A DNA stretch of 54,018 nt from Alphaproteobacteria bacterium UBA2964. Its GTDB lineage: Bacteria; Pseudomonadota; Alphaproteobacteria; MPNO01; UBA2964. The stretch covers positions 1-54,018 of the forward strand of contig CAJJCG010000057.1 of assembly GCA_905182615.1 (NCBI GenBank), written 5' to 3'. The notes under the pieces were generated by a model. That model was given only the letters and a program-made list of their open reading frames with translations. It was not told the origin of the DNA and ran no database searches. Positions 1 through 7,517 of this stretch are shown here, piece by piece. The position numbers and the translations under genes were made by a program. Each line of letters starts with the position of its first letter. The stretch's first letter is position 1.

Positions 1-1
1 G

Positions 2-1123
2 ACGGATCTTTCGGCGGCGGTCGATACGGTGGTCCAAAGAACGACCGTCGTCGGTTCCACCTTTGTTGATCAGGCAGACAAACTTATTGCTGCTTCTGAA
101 CAGGCAGCCAGTCATTCCGATTCGATCCGCGCTTTGGTCGGTGAGCAAGCCGAAGCACTAGACCGGATTGTCAGCCAAATTGTTCGGCGTACCGAAGAAA
201 TTACGAAATCTACCGAGATTGAGCTGCAGCGTTTGACGGGGACAGCGGAAAAGGCCGCTGAGAGGGCTGATTCGATGAATCAGACCATTGGCGCGCGAAC
301 TGTAGATCTTGGCGAGGCCTCCAAAGAAACGGTCGAATGTCTGACGATCGTTGGCAATGCCTTGCAGGCTCAGGCGCGTGCCATGATCGAAGCAAGCACC
401 AAGGCTGCTGCTGACGTGACCAATGTTATAATTGCGCTCAAAGACGAGTCGGGTGCATTGGAAACATCTGCCAGCATCGCTGAGGAACGCGTCGAGAGCA
501 TAGGGCGGGTGTTCCGGGCCGAAACCCAAGAATTGGCGTCTGCGTCGGAGCATGCGTCCCGCCAGGTCGATTCTGTCCGGCAATCTCTACAACGCCATTC
601 AAGTGACATGACCAGCGCTCTGGATCGCGCGGCTGATCAGGCCACACAAATCGGCGCGGTGTTTGCAGAACAGTCAGAAGAGCTTATCCAATCTTCCGAT
701 CTTGCTGAGAAACAAGCCAGGCTGGTACGCCAAAATAGCTTTGATGCGCGGCGCGATATGTTCCTTCGGGCATCCCGCTTTATTATTGAGGATCTTAATT
801 CGACAGCAATTGATCTCAACCGTTTGCTGGATAACGTCGGATCTCAGAAGCTTTGGCCACGGCTGGCGCGTGGCGAGAAGGGCATATTTGTGAAGTCCAT
901 GCTACAGGAAGATGCCCGGCATGCCCGCGATGTCATCAAGGGTAAATTTGTGGGTGACGACAATTTTCGGAAATATGTTCAGCGCTATCTCGATCATTTC
1001 GAACGGCTCCTTAACGAAGCAAATGAAAGCGATCCGGAGAACTTGCTAAGTTCCACCTTTTTGTCGGCCGATATTGGCAAGCTCTACCTCGTACTAGCCC
1101 GGTCGGTCGGTCGGCTTAACTAA
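2..1123 (+). CDS. coiled-coil protein of unknown function (5' truncated)
   Basis: The reading frame is open to the left edge, so the N-terminus is missing. The first available start is a GTG at 29, but codons upstream of it continue the same protein. About 240 residues of Ala/Glu/Ser/Gln-rich heptad-like sequence form a long alpha-helical coiled coil of the kind often annotated as apolipoprotein-like or chemotaxis-receptor-like. The last 130 residues are different: a compact helical region with RASRFIIEDLN and a C-terminus ending in ARSVGRLN. It has no transmembrane segment in the visible part. I recognise no catalytic motif. A structural or cell-polarity role is possible for long bacterial coiled coils, but that is a guess. 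The TetA-like exporter gene starts 47 bases downstream on the same strand. Confidence 0.75.
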   Translation, partial: TDLSAAVDTVVQRTTVVGSTFVDQADKLIAASEQAASHSDSIRALVGEQAEALDRIVSQIVRRTEEITKSTEIELQRLTGTAEKAAERADSMNQTIGARTVDLGEASKETVECLTIVGNALQAQARAMIEASTKAAADVTNVIIALKDESGALETSASIAEERVESIGRVFRAETQELASASEHASRQVDSVRQSLQRHSSDMTSALDRAADQATQIGAVFAEQSEELIQSSDLAEKQARLVRQNSFDARRDMFLRASRFIIEDLNSTAIDLNRLLDNVGSQKLWPRLARGEKGIFVKSMLQEDARHARDVIKGKFVGDDNFRKYVQRYLDHFERLLNEANESDPENLLSSTFLSADIGKLYLVLARSVGRLN

Positions 1124-1170
1124 TACCCTGTATCGCCTGTCGGCGACCCGGTTTCTGACGGAGACCCATC

Positions 1171-2349
1171 TTGCACGCGCTGCTGCTTACGATCTTCATT
1201 GATACAGTGGGTTTTGGCATTGTCTTGCCGCTTTTGCCTTTTTTCGCTGAGAGGTTTGGCGCCAGCCCGCTTGAGGTAACACTTCTGGCAACAGTGTTTT
1301 CTTTTTCACAGTTCGTGTTTGCGCCGCTTTGGGGACGTTTTAGCGATCGCGTAGGGCGGCGTCCCGTGATCCTGTTTACGCTCGCCGGTATGTTTTGCGG
1401 TTATCTCGCTCTTACCATGACCGATTCTTTGCTCATGCTTTTCCTGGCACGGGCCTTTATTGGATCAATGGCCGCAAACTCAGGTGTTATTCATGCATAT
1501 ATTGCGGACGTTACCAGTAATGCAATGCGAGCCGGGGCGATGGCGAAGGTTGGTGCCGCTCACGGATTGGGTTTCATCGTAGGCCCGGCGATTGGCGGTT
1601 TATTCGCAGGTTCTGATCCAACCAACCCGAATCTTGCTTTGCCCTTTATTATTGCTGCCGCCTTGTCCGGAGCTGCATTTTGCATTGCGTGCATCCAGGT
1701 TCGAGAAACAGTAGAGATTGAAACCCGGGCGAAAGCCGCAAAGGGTCAGCGTTCGCTAGGCCGTGTCTTTCTTGAGGCCGTTCGTATTCCCCAACTTGCC
1801 CTTCTCTTCGTTGTCGTGACCATGACGCCTTTTGTGTTTTCAGGCGTTGAGACAACATTTGTACTGTGGTCTGAACGCATGCTTGGCTGGGGACCATGGC
1901 AGAACGGCCAGATTTATACCTTTATGGGTCTTACCGCGGCCGCGACTCAATGGTTTCTGGTTGGACGGTTGACCCGCCGATTTGGCGAACACCGTCTGAT
2001 TTGTGCCGGCGCGGCGATGATTTTTATCGGCGTTCTTCTGCTCCCTCATTCGACCGGGACCGTCGGGCTCTGTATTTCCTTTGGCTTTATCGTCTTCGGT
2101 GTCAGCGTCAATAACCCGTCCCTTTCGAGCCTGGTATCTAAATATGCTCATTCGAGTGAGCGCGGCAGTCTGCTCGGTTTATCGCAGTCCTGCTCGGCGA
2201 TGGCACGGATTACCGGCCCTGCATGGGCTGGATTTGCCTTTGGAGCCTATGGGCCAGATTGGCCGTTTTTCTCAGGGGCTGTGGTCATGGTGGTGATGTT
2301 TATTTTGGCAACTCGGGTCAAACCTGCGACTGATTCCGCCAAAGGCTGA
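1171..2349 (+). CDS. MFS drug:proton antiporter, TetA-like
   Basis: The 392-residue polytopic protein has about 12 hydrophobic segments. It opens with the DTVGFGIVLPLLP signature of the TetA/DHA1 branch, and the loop after helix 2 carries GRFSDRVGRRPVI, the classic MFS motif A. Members export small molecules from the cytoplasm in exchange for protons; the substrate cannot be told from sequence. The start is a TTG at 1171, supported by GGAG at 1160-1163 with seven bases of spacing. The first helix begins almost at once, so little N-terminal sequence can be missing. No regulator gene is adjacent, which argues against an inducible resistance cassette and for a chromosomal housekeeping exporter. 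Confidence 0.85.
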   Translation: MHALLLTIFIDTVGFGIVLPLLPFFAERFGASPLEVTLLATVFSFSQFVFAPLWGRFSDRVGRRPVILFTLAGMFCGYLALTMTDSLLMLFLARAFIGSMAANSGVIHAYIADVTSNAMRAGAMAKVGAAHGLGFIVGPAIGGLFAGSDPTNPNLALPFIIAAALSGAAFCIACIQVRETVEIETRAKAAKGQRSLGRVFLEAVRIPQLALLFVVVTMTPFVFSGVETTFVLWSERMLGWGPWQNGQIYTFMGLTAAATQWFLVGRLTRRFGEHRLICAGAAMIFIGVLLLPHSTGTVGLCISFGFIVFGVSVNNPSLSSLVSKYAHSSERGSLLGLSQSCSAMARITGPAWAGFAFGAYGPDWPFFSGAVVMVVMFILATRVKPATDSAKG

Positions 2350-2400
2350 AAATAGCTGAAGATAAAGGCGTAGATGTTATCATTTAGATGCCCTTTCTCC

Positions 2401-2429
2401 TTGACGTAGGGCCTGGACATTATTAAAAA
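2401..2429 (+). promoter_or_regulatory. possible sigma70 promoter of rpmB
   Basis: TTGACG (2401-2406) is followed after 17 bases by TAAAAA (2424-2429). The -35 matches the consensus at five of six positions and the -10 is mediocre. Transcription would start near 2436, leaving a leader of about 50 bases before rpmB. Nothing better is visible between the MFS gene and rpmB. Confidence 0.4.
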
Positions 2430-2437
2430 GCGCGGTC

Positions 2438-2454
2438 CCCGGCGGTGTGCCGGG
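2438..2454 (+). terminator. GC-rich hairpin ahead of rpmB
   Basis: CCCGGC and GCCGGG form a six-base-pair stem with a five-base loop, followed from 2459 by a T-rich stretch interrupted by one G. It lies 34 bases upstream of the rpmB start. It could end the MFS transcript or, if the promoter at 2401 is used, sit at the very 5' end of the rpmB mRNA as a leader hairpin. Confidence 0.35.
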
Positions 2455-2487
2455 TCCATTTTGTTTTGATCTGTTTGGACAAAAAAT

Positions 2488-2784
2488 ATGTCACGTCGAT
2501 GCAGCATTTCGGGTAAGGGCGTCCTTTCCGGCAATAACGTAAGCCACGCCAAGAATAGAACGCGTCGGCGTTTCCTGCCTAATATTCAGATGTCATCGAT
2601 GCCGTCTGAAGCCTTGGGCCAGTCAATAAAGCTAAAGCTGTCAACACAGACCATTCGCACGATCGAAAAAAATGGTGGTATTGACGCTTATCTGCTGTCC
2701 ACGTCGAACACCAAATTGACGGATGAAGCGCAACGTCTGAAGCGCAAGATTCGTCTTGCATCAGAGGCTGTTTCTGCAAGCTGA
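2488..2784 (+). CDS. rpmB: 50S ribosomal protein L28
   Basis: A 98-residue basic protein of the large ribosomal subunit. It begins MSRRCSISGKGVLSGNNVSH, the family signature, followed by the RRRFLPN segment and the TIRTIEKNGGIDAYLL core typical of L28. Only one cysteine of the zinc-type N-terminus is present, as in the common zinc-free form. Its length fits alphaproteobacterial L28. The ATG follows GGAC with suitable spacing. The gene stands alone and is convergent with the J-domain gene. Confidence 0.97.
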   Translation: MSRRCSISGKGVLSGNNVSHAKNRTRRRFLPNIQMSSMPSEALGQSIKLKLSTQTIRTIEKNGGIDAYLLSTSNTKLTDEAQRLKRKIRLASEAVSAS

Positions 2785-2833
2785 TTTGCGTCTCTGCGGG
2801 ACGTTCCTAAATTCTTAAATTTGAGTTGCGGCG

Positions 2834-3421
2834 CTAGATTTCGTCGCACGCCATTAATGTTGAATAAGCACGATTGATAATCTTCAATCGTTCTTCTGCC
2901 TTGCGGTCGCCGCGATGGGTGTCTGGATGGTTTTTCTTCACCAGCGTTTTGTATCGCTCCTTGATGTCGTCCTTGGTTGCCGGGCCGTCCATGTCCATGA
3001 CCGCCATCGCTTCGGCCTCTGGAGACCCTGGACGGGGCCGCCAGCAGCCATCCTCCTGAGGGTTAGCGGCTCTGACACGGTTCCGTTCCCAGTTGTTGGC
3101 GCCAAACACGCCAAAATCGATGTTGGGGGAATCGCCAGTTCCGGCTCTGCAGCCAAGGGGCCATGTCGGGCGCCACCAGGTGGTGTCGGCCCGGAGCTGT
3201 TTTTCGATTTCTCCTTGCGAAAGTCCGGCGTAGAAGTTCCAGCGCAAGTTGTAGGCGCGTACATGCACCATGCAGAACCAATAATAATTATTAAGGTCAT
3301 CCCGCGATTTGGGTGCACGATGTACACCGTGTTCGCCGCATTCCGGCGCGTCACACAGTCGGACTCTTTCCCCAAGGCGAGGGGCGCTTAAAACTTCCAA
3401 AATTTGATCGCGTTTCTTCAC
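2834..3421 (-). CDS. J-domain co-chaperone protein
   Basis: The 195-residue protein ends in a J-domain (about residues 140-195) with the HPD tripeptide at 165-167, flanked by KERYKTLVKKN and KIINRAYSTL. HPD is the part that stimulates the ATPase of DnaK-type chaperones. The N-terminal 130 residues contain the pairs CDAPEC and WFCMVH, a spaced Cys/His set that may bind metal, followed by a Trp-rich stretch. This architecture, with an N-terminal cysteine module and C-terminal J-domain, is the DnaJ-like protein common in alphaproteobacteria and distinct from DnaJ itself. The start is a GTG at 3421. A DUF2889 gene lies just upstream on the same strand. Confidence 0.88.
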   Translation of the reverse strand: MKKRDQILEVLSAPRLGERVRLCDAPECGEHGVHRAPKSRDDLNNYYWFCMVHVRAYNLRWNFYAGLSQGEIEKQLRADTTWWRPTWPLGCRAGTGDSPNIDFGVFGANNWERNRVRAANPQEDGCWRPRPGSPEAEAMAVMDMDGPATKDDIKERYKTLVKKNHPDTHRGDRKAEERLKIINRAYSTLMACDEI

Positions 3422-3478
3422 CCTGACAGTATGAGGAGACTGCTGTTTACATACAAGAAATTTGGCCGGGCTCGTGTA

Positions 3479-4036
3479 TTAAGACGCGCCGGTATAAAGG
3501 TGAGGCCAGCGCTCTTTAACCAGGTCACCATCGCTTGCCATCGCATGGCAATTGTTGATTTGGTAGGGCATATCATCTGACTTTTCGGTTGATGGCTTAG
3601 CTTGTTGTGCGGATTCGCGTTTGACGGTTTTGAATCCGATTGTGCCGACGGGCCGTAATAGGTCGACCATGTGAATGCAGCCCTCTGCGCCGCCCAGGAG
3701 TTCACGAATTCGGCGGTTCCAACCACGGCCAATTTTTTCCCCTTTTAGCTTTTGGAATGCGGACGCTACACCGGGGCAGATGGCATAAGGGGTCCCGTCC
3801 ATGGCGGCATCAACTGCGGTGATGTTGATATCCTTGTCCAATGTCAGGCGAAGCCACATGTCATGAATCGGAACACCAGGATCGATGGTGCCGCGATACT
3901 CATTTTCAAATGCGTATGCCGAAGTATCTGTCAGATGTCCTTCGACGTCCCATTGCCCATCTGTACGACGATAGCTGGAAACCTCGATCGCACGAGTTTG
4001 GACGGGTTCGCGGTCGGTAGGTGGGGCAAGCGGCAT
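3479..4036 (-). CDS. DUF2889 family protein
   Basis: A 185-residue soluble protein recognised by the DUF2889 pattern: RRTDGQWDVEGHLTDT near the start, PIHDMWLRLTLD in the middle, then IGRGWNRRIRELLGGAEGC and HMVDLL. The function of the family is not known to me. It ends 57 bases before the J-domain gene and begins 58 bases after the CorC-like gene, all on the minus strand, so the three may share a transcript. No signal peptide or membrane segment is visible. Confidence 0.88.
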   Translation of the reverse strand: MPLAPPTDREPVQTRAIEVSSYRRTDGQWDVEGHLTDTSAYAFENEYRGTIDPGVPIHDMWLRLTLDKDINITAVDAAMDGTPYAICPGVASAFQKLKGEKIGRGWNRRIRELLGGAEGCIHMVDLLRPVGTIGFKTVKRESAQQAKPSTEKSDDMPYQINNCHAMASDGDLVKERWPHLYTGAS

Positions 4037-4094
4037 TTGCTTTCTCTCATTCTTGGGGCCGGTGTTTTATAGGACGACTAGAAGGCCGAAGAGG

Positions 4095-5396
4095 TCACTC
4101 CAATACGGCTTTCACCTTTGTGCCTTCTGGCTGACTCGGTGGCGTAATGTGGATCAGCGCCAACCGGTTCTTGCGTCGGCTTGCCACCTGAAAACGGTAA
4201 CCTTCAAATGTAAAGATTTGTCCTTCTTCAGGGATAACTCTGCCAATTTGGATGACCAGGCCAGCAATTGTCGCGGCGTCATCATCAGGAAGTTCCCAGT
4301 CAAGCCGCCGATTGAGATCACGTATTGTAACGCGGCCATCTACCAGAAAAGTCCCATCGCTTTGTCGCCGAACGCCGACCGGGATCTCATCATGTTCGTC
4401 TGCAATATCACCGACGATTTCTTCCAGAATATCCTCAAGCGTGACAATACCCATAAGGGAGCCGTATTCATCGACAACCAAAGCAAAATGTTCATGTCGG
4501 CGACGAAATGCCTGAAGTTGATCATGCAGAGAGGTCGATTCTGGAATAAACCAAGGCGGTGACGAGACGGCATCAATATCAATCAGCTCGAGGTTGCTTT
4601 GGTTTGCGTGTACATGAAGCAGCAGAACCTTGGCATGGATGACACCGACGATATTGTCTGGTTCTCCTCGCCAAAGTGGAATTCTCGTATAAGGGCTGCT
4701 GACAACCTGATTGACGATGTCACCGGCCGGCAGATCGGCATCAATCATGACAATGTCCTGGCGATGGTGCATGACCTCACCGACATTGACATCTGATAAA
4801 TCGAGAATAGAACGCAGCATTACCCGTTCGCGTTGAACGGCTGGTTCTTCCCCCATGTGCAGATCAATGGCACCCCGTAAGGTCTCTTGCGCCGCTGCAA
4901 ATTCTTCTTCGGTGTCGAATTTGACCCCAAAGGGCCGTAAGGCCGCGGTTATCAAAAGATTGATCGTATGTGTGATAGGTGACAGGAAGGCGACGACATA
5001 TCGAAATGTCGGGGCGATCAGCAAGGCGACTCTGTCAGCATTGTGAAACGCATAAGTCTTGGGCATGACTTCGCCGAATATCAGGACAAGGATGGTCATC
5101 GCCGCCGTTGCATAAATAACCCCGGTCTCGCCAAAAATCCCAATCATCAGGCTCGTCGCCAACGCTGAGGCCAAAATATTGACAAGGTTATTCCCCAACA
5201 GAATTGCACCGATGAGTTTTTCTCGTTGCGAAAACAGTTTGGTGACGATGCCCGCGCGCTTGTGGCCCCGTTTTTGAAGCAAGTGCATACGTGGCCGAGA
5301 TGCTGCTGTCAGGGCAGTTTCCGATCCTGAAAAGGCTCCGGATAATATGAGGAGAACTGCGATGCCGCCGACCGTGGCAAGGGTTTCGGTTTCCAT
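4095..5396 (-). CDS. HlyC/CorC-family transporter (DUF21-CBS-CorC)
   Basis: The 433-residue membrane protein has three parts: a DUF21/CNNM transmembrane domain in the first 190 residues (four hydrophobic segments, with SGSETALTAASRPR and the GEVMPKTYA motif), a CBS pair at about 210-335, and a C-terminal CorC_HlyC domain ending near 425. Relatives are linked to Mg2+/Co2+ efflux and resistance, and older annotation calls them haemolysins. The CBS pair probably senses an adenine nucleotide. The ATG at 5394-5396 directly precedes the first hydrophobic segment. It lies between aroB and DUF2889 on the same strand. Confidence 0.9.
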   Translation of the reverse strand: METETLATVGGIAVLLILSGAFSGSETALTAASRPRMHLLQKRGHKRAGIVTKLFSQREKLIGAILLGNNLVNILASALATSLMIGIFGETGVIYATAAMTILVLIFGEVMPKTYAFHNADRVALLIAPTFRYVVAFLSPITHTINLLITAALRPFGVKFDTEEEFAAAQETLRGAIDLHMGEEPAVQRERVMLRSILDLSDVNVGEVMHHRQDIVMIDADLPAGDIVNQVVSSPYTRIPLWRGEPDNIVGVIHAKVLLLHVHANQSNLELIDIDAVSSPPWFIPESTSLHDQLQAFRRRHEHFALVVDEYGSLMGIVTLEDILEEIVGDIADEHDEIPVGVRRQSDGTFLVDGRVTIRDLNRRLDWELPDDDAATIAGLVIQIGRVIPEEGQIFTFEGYRFQVASRRKNRLALIHITPPSQPEGTKVKAVLE

Positions 5397-5454
5397 TATT
5401 TGCGTGATCCTAAGGCGTATAATTCATGTTGTGAATCGCCATCAATTACCGTTT

Positions 5455-6570
5455 TCATGCAGCAATTGCTCTATCCAGTAAGGCTTCGACATCCGACATG
5501 TCTATGTCCGATGTTATGAAGGCGTCACCGATCCCGCGCGTAAGAATAAAGGTAATTTTCCCCTCACGGACTTTTTTATCTTGTCCCATATGACCTAACA
5601 GGGCGGCGCTGTCCCACCTTTGACCGGATATATCTGTTGGTTGCACAGGTAACCCGATGGCTTTGAGGTGAGTTCTGACGCGGGTGGCGTCCTCTATGGG
5701 ACACAAACCAATCTGAGCCGACAGATCGAACGCCATAATCATCCCGATGGCAACGGCCTCGCCATGCAATAGTTTTTCACCAAACCCTGTTTCCGCTTCT
5801 AGTGCATGTCCAAAAGTGTGTCCGAGGTTTAGAAGGGCTCTATCTCCCGCTTCTTTTTCGTCCCGACCGACAATTTCCGCTTTGGCGCTACAACTCTTGA
5901 TGACGGCCTGCTGGCGCAGGGTGTCATTGCCATCGATCAAGGCTTTGCCGTTTTTTTCAAGCCATTCGAAAAATACCTTATCGCCGAGTAATCCGTATTT
6001 CGCGACTTCGGCATATCCTGCCAGCAATTCGCGGCGGGGTAAGGTGTTGAGGGCGCCAGTATCTGCAAGAACCATTCGGGGCTGATAAAAACTGCCGACC
6101 AGATTCTTGCCATGCTGCGTATTAATGCCGGTTTTACCTCCCACCGAACTATCCACTTGCGCGAGAAGGGTCGTTGGAATTTGGATAAAATCAAGCCCTC
6201 GAAGAACGACGCTGGCGGCAAAACCAGTGATATCACCAATTACACCACCACCAAGCGCTATCAGAGTTGAGCGTCGCTCGGGGCCAGTATCCAGAATTGC
6301 TGTTAAAAGACCTTGAAAGCCGTCATAGCCCTTGGTGATTTCTCCCGCGGGTAGCGTGATAACGGTGCTGGTGATCCCCGCTGATTTCAGTGAGTCATTT
6401 AGACTACCGAGATGGTATCCCGCGACGTTGTCATCCGTAATGATGATGGCTGGTTCATGGTCAATCAATGGCGCGATCAGCTGAGCGGCGTTGCTGATCA
6501 AATCAGGTCCGACAACGATGTCATAGCTCCGCTCTCCCAGCGCAACAGAAAGAGTTTCAATTCGGCTCAT
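5455..6570 (-). CDS. aroB: 3-dehydroquinate synthase
   Basis: At 371 residues the length is normal for AroB. The enzyme converts DAHP to 3-dehydroquinate in the shikimate pathway using NAD and a divalent metal. The NAD-binding stretch ERRSTLIALGGGVIGDITGF, the segment PTTLLAQVDSSVGGKTGIN, and the metal-site histidines in NLGHTFGHALE and LLHGEAVAIG are all present. Its ATG overlaps the aroK stop by four bases, so the two are translationally coupled, the usual bacterial aroK-aroB arrangement. Confidence 0.97.
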   Translation of the reverse strand: MSRIETLSVALGERSYDIVVGPDLISNAAQLIAPLIDHEPAIIITDDNVAGYHLGSLNDSLKSAGITSTVITLPAGEITKGYDGFQGLLTAILDTGPERRSTLIALGGGVIGDITGFAASVVLRGLDFIQIPTTLLAQVDSSVGGKTGINTQHGKNLVGSFYQPRMVLADTGALNTLPRRELLAGYAEVAKYGLLGDKVFFEWLEKNGKALIDGNDTLRQQAVIKSCSAKAEIVGRDEKEAGDRALLNLGHTFGHALEAETGFGEKLLHGEAVAIGMIMAFDLSAQIGLCPIEDATRVRTHLKAIGLPVQPTDISGQRWDSAALLGHMGQDKKVREGKITFILTRGIGDAFITSDIDMSDVEALLDRAIAA

Positions 6571-7139
6571 CTTGGCACACCCGCAATTGAGTGGTTGAGT
6601 GAAAGGAGCAAGTCTTGGAGTGTATCCAGAGTCTGATCAACTGTTACATCAGGGAATTCATTGCCACTTTCGATGACAATATCCGCCTGTTCATAGGCTG
6701 GATATCGTTCTGCAATCAATGTCTCCAACTTTTTCCGCGGGTCAGTGTTTTTTAGCAATGGCCGGTTATTGCGTCGTCCGGTTCGGCTGAGAAGCAATTC
6801 AATATCGGCGCGAATCCATATTGAAATTGCTGTCTCCTTTACTTGCGCTCGGGTAGCGTCATTGACAAAGGCGCCCCCACCGGTCGCCAGGACGTGGACA
6901 GGGCCATTTAAAAGCCGGGCAATGACGCGTCGTTCGCCGTCGCGAAATGCTGCTTCACCATATAATTCAAAGATATCGTCGATTGAACAGTTGGCCGCTT
7001 TTTCGATTTCATCATCGGCATCGACGAACGGCAATCCAAGCCGCCGTGCCAGTCTTTTGCCAATGCACGTTTTTCCCGCGCCCATCAGTCCCACCAGGAC
7101 GATGGTTTTCGGTATATGTGATAGCTTATTCGTGCTCAT
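6567..7139 (-). CDS. aroK: shikimate kinase
   Basis: A 190-residue P-loop kinase that phosphorylates shikimate at the 3-hydroxyl. The Walker A motif GLMGAGKTCIGKRLA is near the N-terminus, followed by FVDADDEIEK (the substrate- and Mg-binding aspartates), the FRDGERR segment and the GGGAF loop. The lid region contains RNNRPLL. The gene is the first of the aroK-aroB pair and faces away from the xerD cluster across the gap 7140-7376. Confidence 0.96.
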   Translation of the reverse strand: MSTNKLSHIPKTIVLVGLMGAGKTCIGKRLARRLGLPFVDADDEIEKAANCSIDDIFELYGEAAFRDGERRVIARLLNGPVHVLATGGGAFVNDATRAQVKETAISIWIRADIELLLSRTGRRNNRPLLKNTDPRKKLETLIAERYPAYEQADIVIESGNEFPDVTVDQTLDTLQDLLLSLNHSIAGVPR

Positions 7140-7376
7140 TGTCCGGTCGACATAAAGTGAGCCGGTAACCCCAACTTATTGAAACTCGGAGGTCCGACCG
7201 GTAGACTGCCCAAAATTTGCCACTATTAGACGCTATCTACCTTAAGGCCTGCAAATATAAGACGGATTCTGCTTCATGTCGCGTGGAATTATATGGCGTC
7301 GATTCACCGCGGCGTGATACAGGAAATAATGTAAAGGTGGGATCGTGGCCAAACCCCGGAACCCTGCGTGGCGTTG
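7140..7376. other. divergent intergenic region with a 10-codon mini-ORF
   Basis: This stretch separates aroK (minus) from the xerD group (plus) and should hold promoters for both, though I see no convincing box. Near its right end AAAGGTGG (7333-7340) precedes a GTG at 7345 that opens a 10-residue reading frame, MAKPRNPAWR. The TGA stop of that frame (7375-7377) overlaps the ATG of the next small gene. This is either a coupled leader or the detached start of that gene. Confidence 0.45.
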
Positions 7377-7517
7377 ATGATGCGAGTAACTGTTTTCCTA
7401 TTATTATTTCTGGTCGTCCTGATAATTGGCGGGGGCGGATTTCTTGCTATGTGGGATATTCCAGCCCCTTCATCAACCATCGAAAAGACACTTCCCGATG
7501 ACCGGTTTCCGCGCTAA
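7377..7517 (+). CDS. small single-pass membrane protein (46 aa)
   Basis: An ATG at 7377 (or 7380) opens a 46-codon frame: a hydrophobic helix VTVFLLLFLVVLIIGGGGF, then LAMWDIPAPSSTIEKTLPDD, ending DRFPR. The pattern of one transmembrane helix plus the short WDIPAP...EK..PD.RFPR tail matches, as I remember it, a tiny conserved protein found beside the large exported protein and xerD in Rhodospirillales. Its function is unknown. It has no ribosome-binding site of its own. The only good one belongs to the mini-ORF whose stop overlaps this ATG, so translation is coupled or the gene carries a frameshift near its start. Its last 20 bases overlap the next gene. Confidence 0.65.
   Translation: MMRVTVFLLLFLVVLIIGGGGFLAMWDIPAPSSTIEKTLPDDRFPR

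Noticed and set aside
158-583. 141-codon minus-strand frame inside the coiled-coil gene
   Set aside because: It is the shadow of a repetitive helical coding region and its translation has no recognisable pattern.
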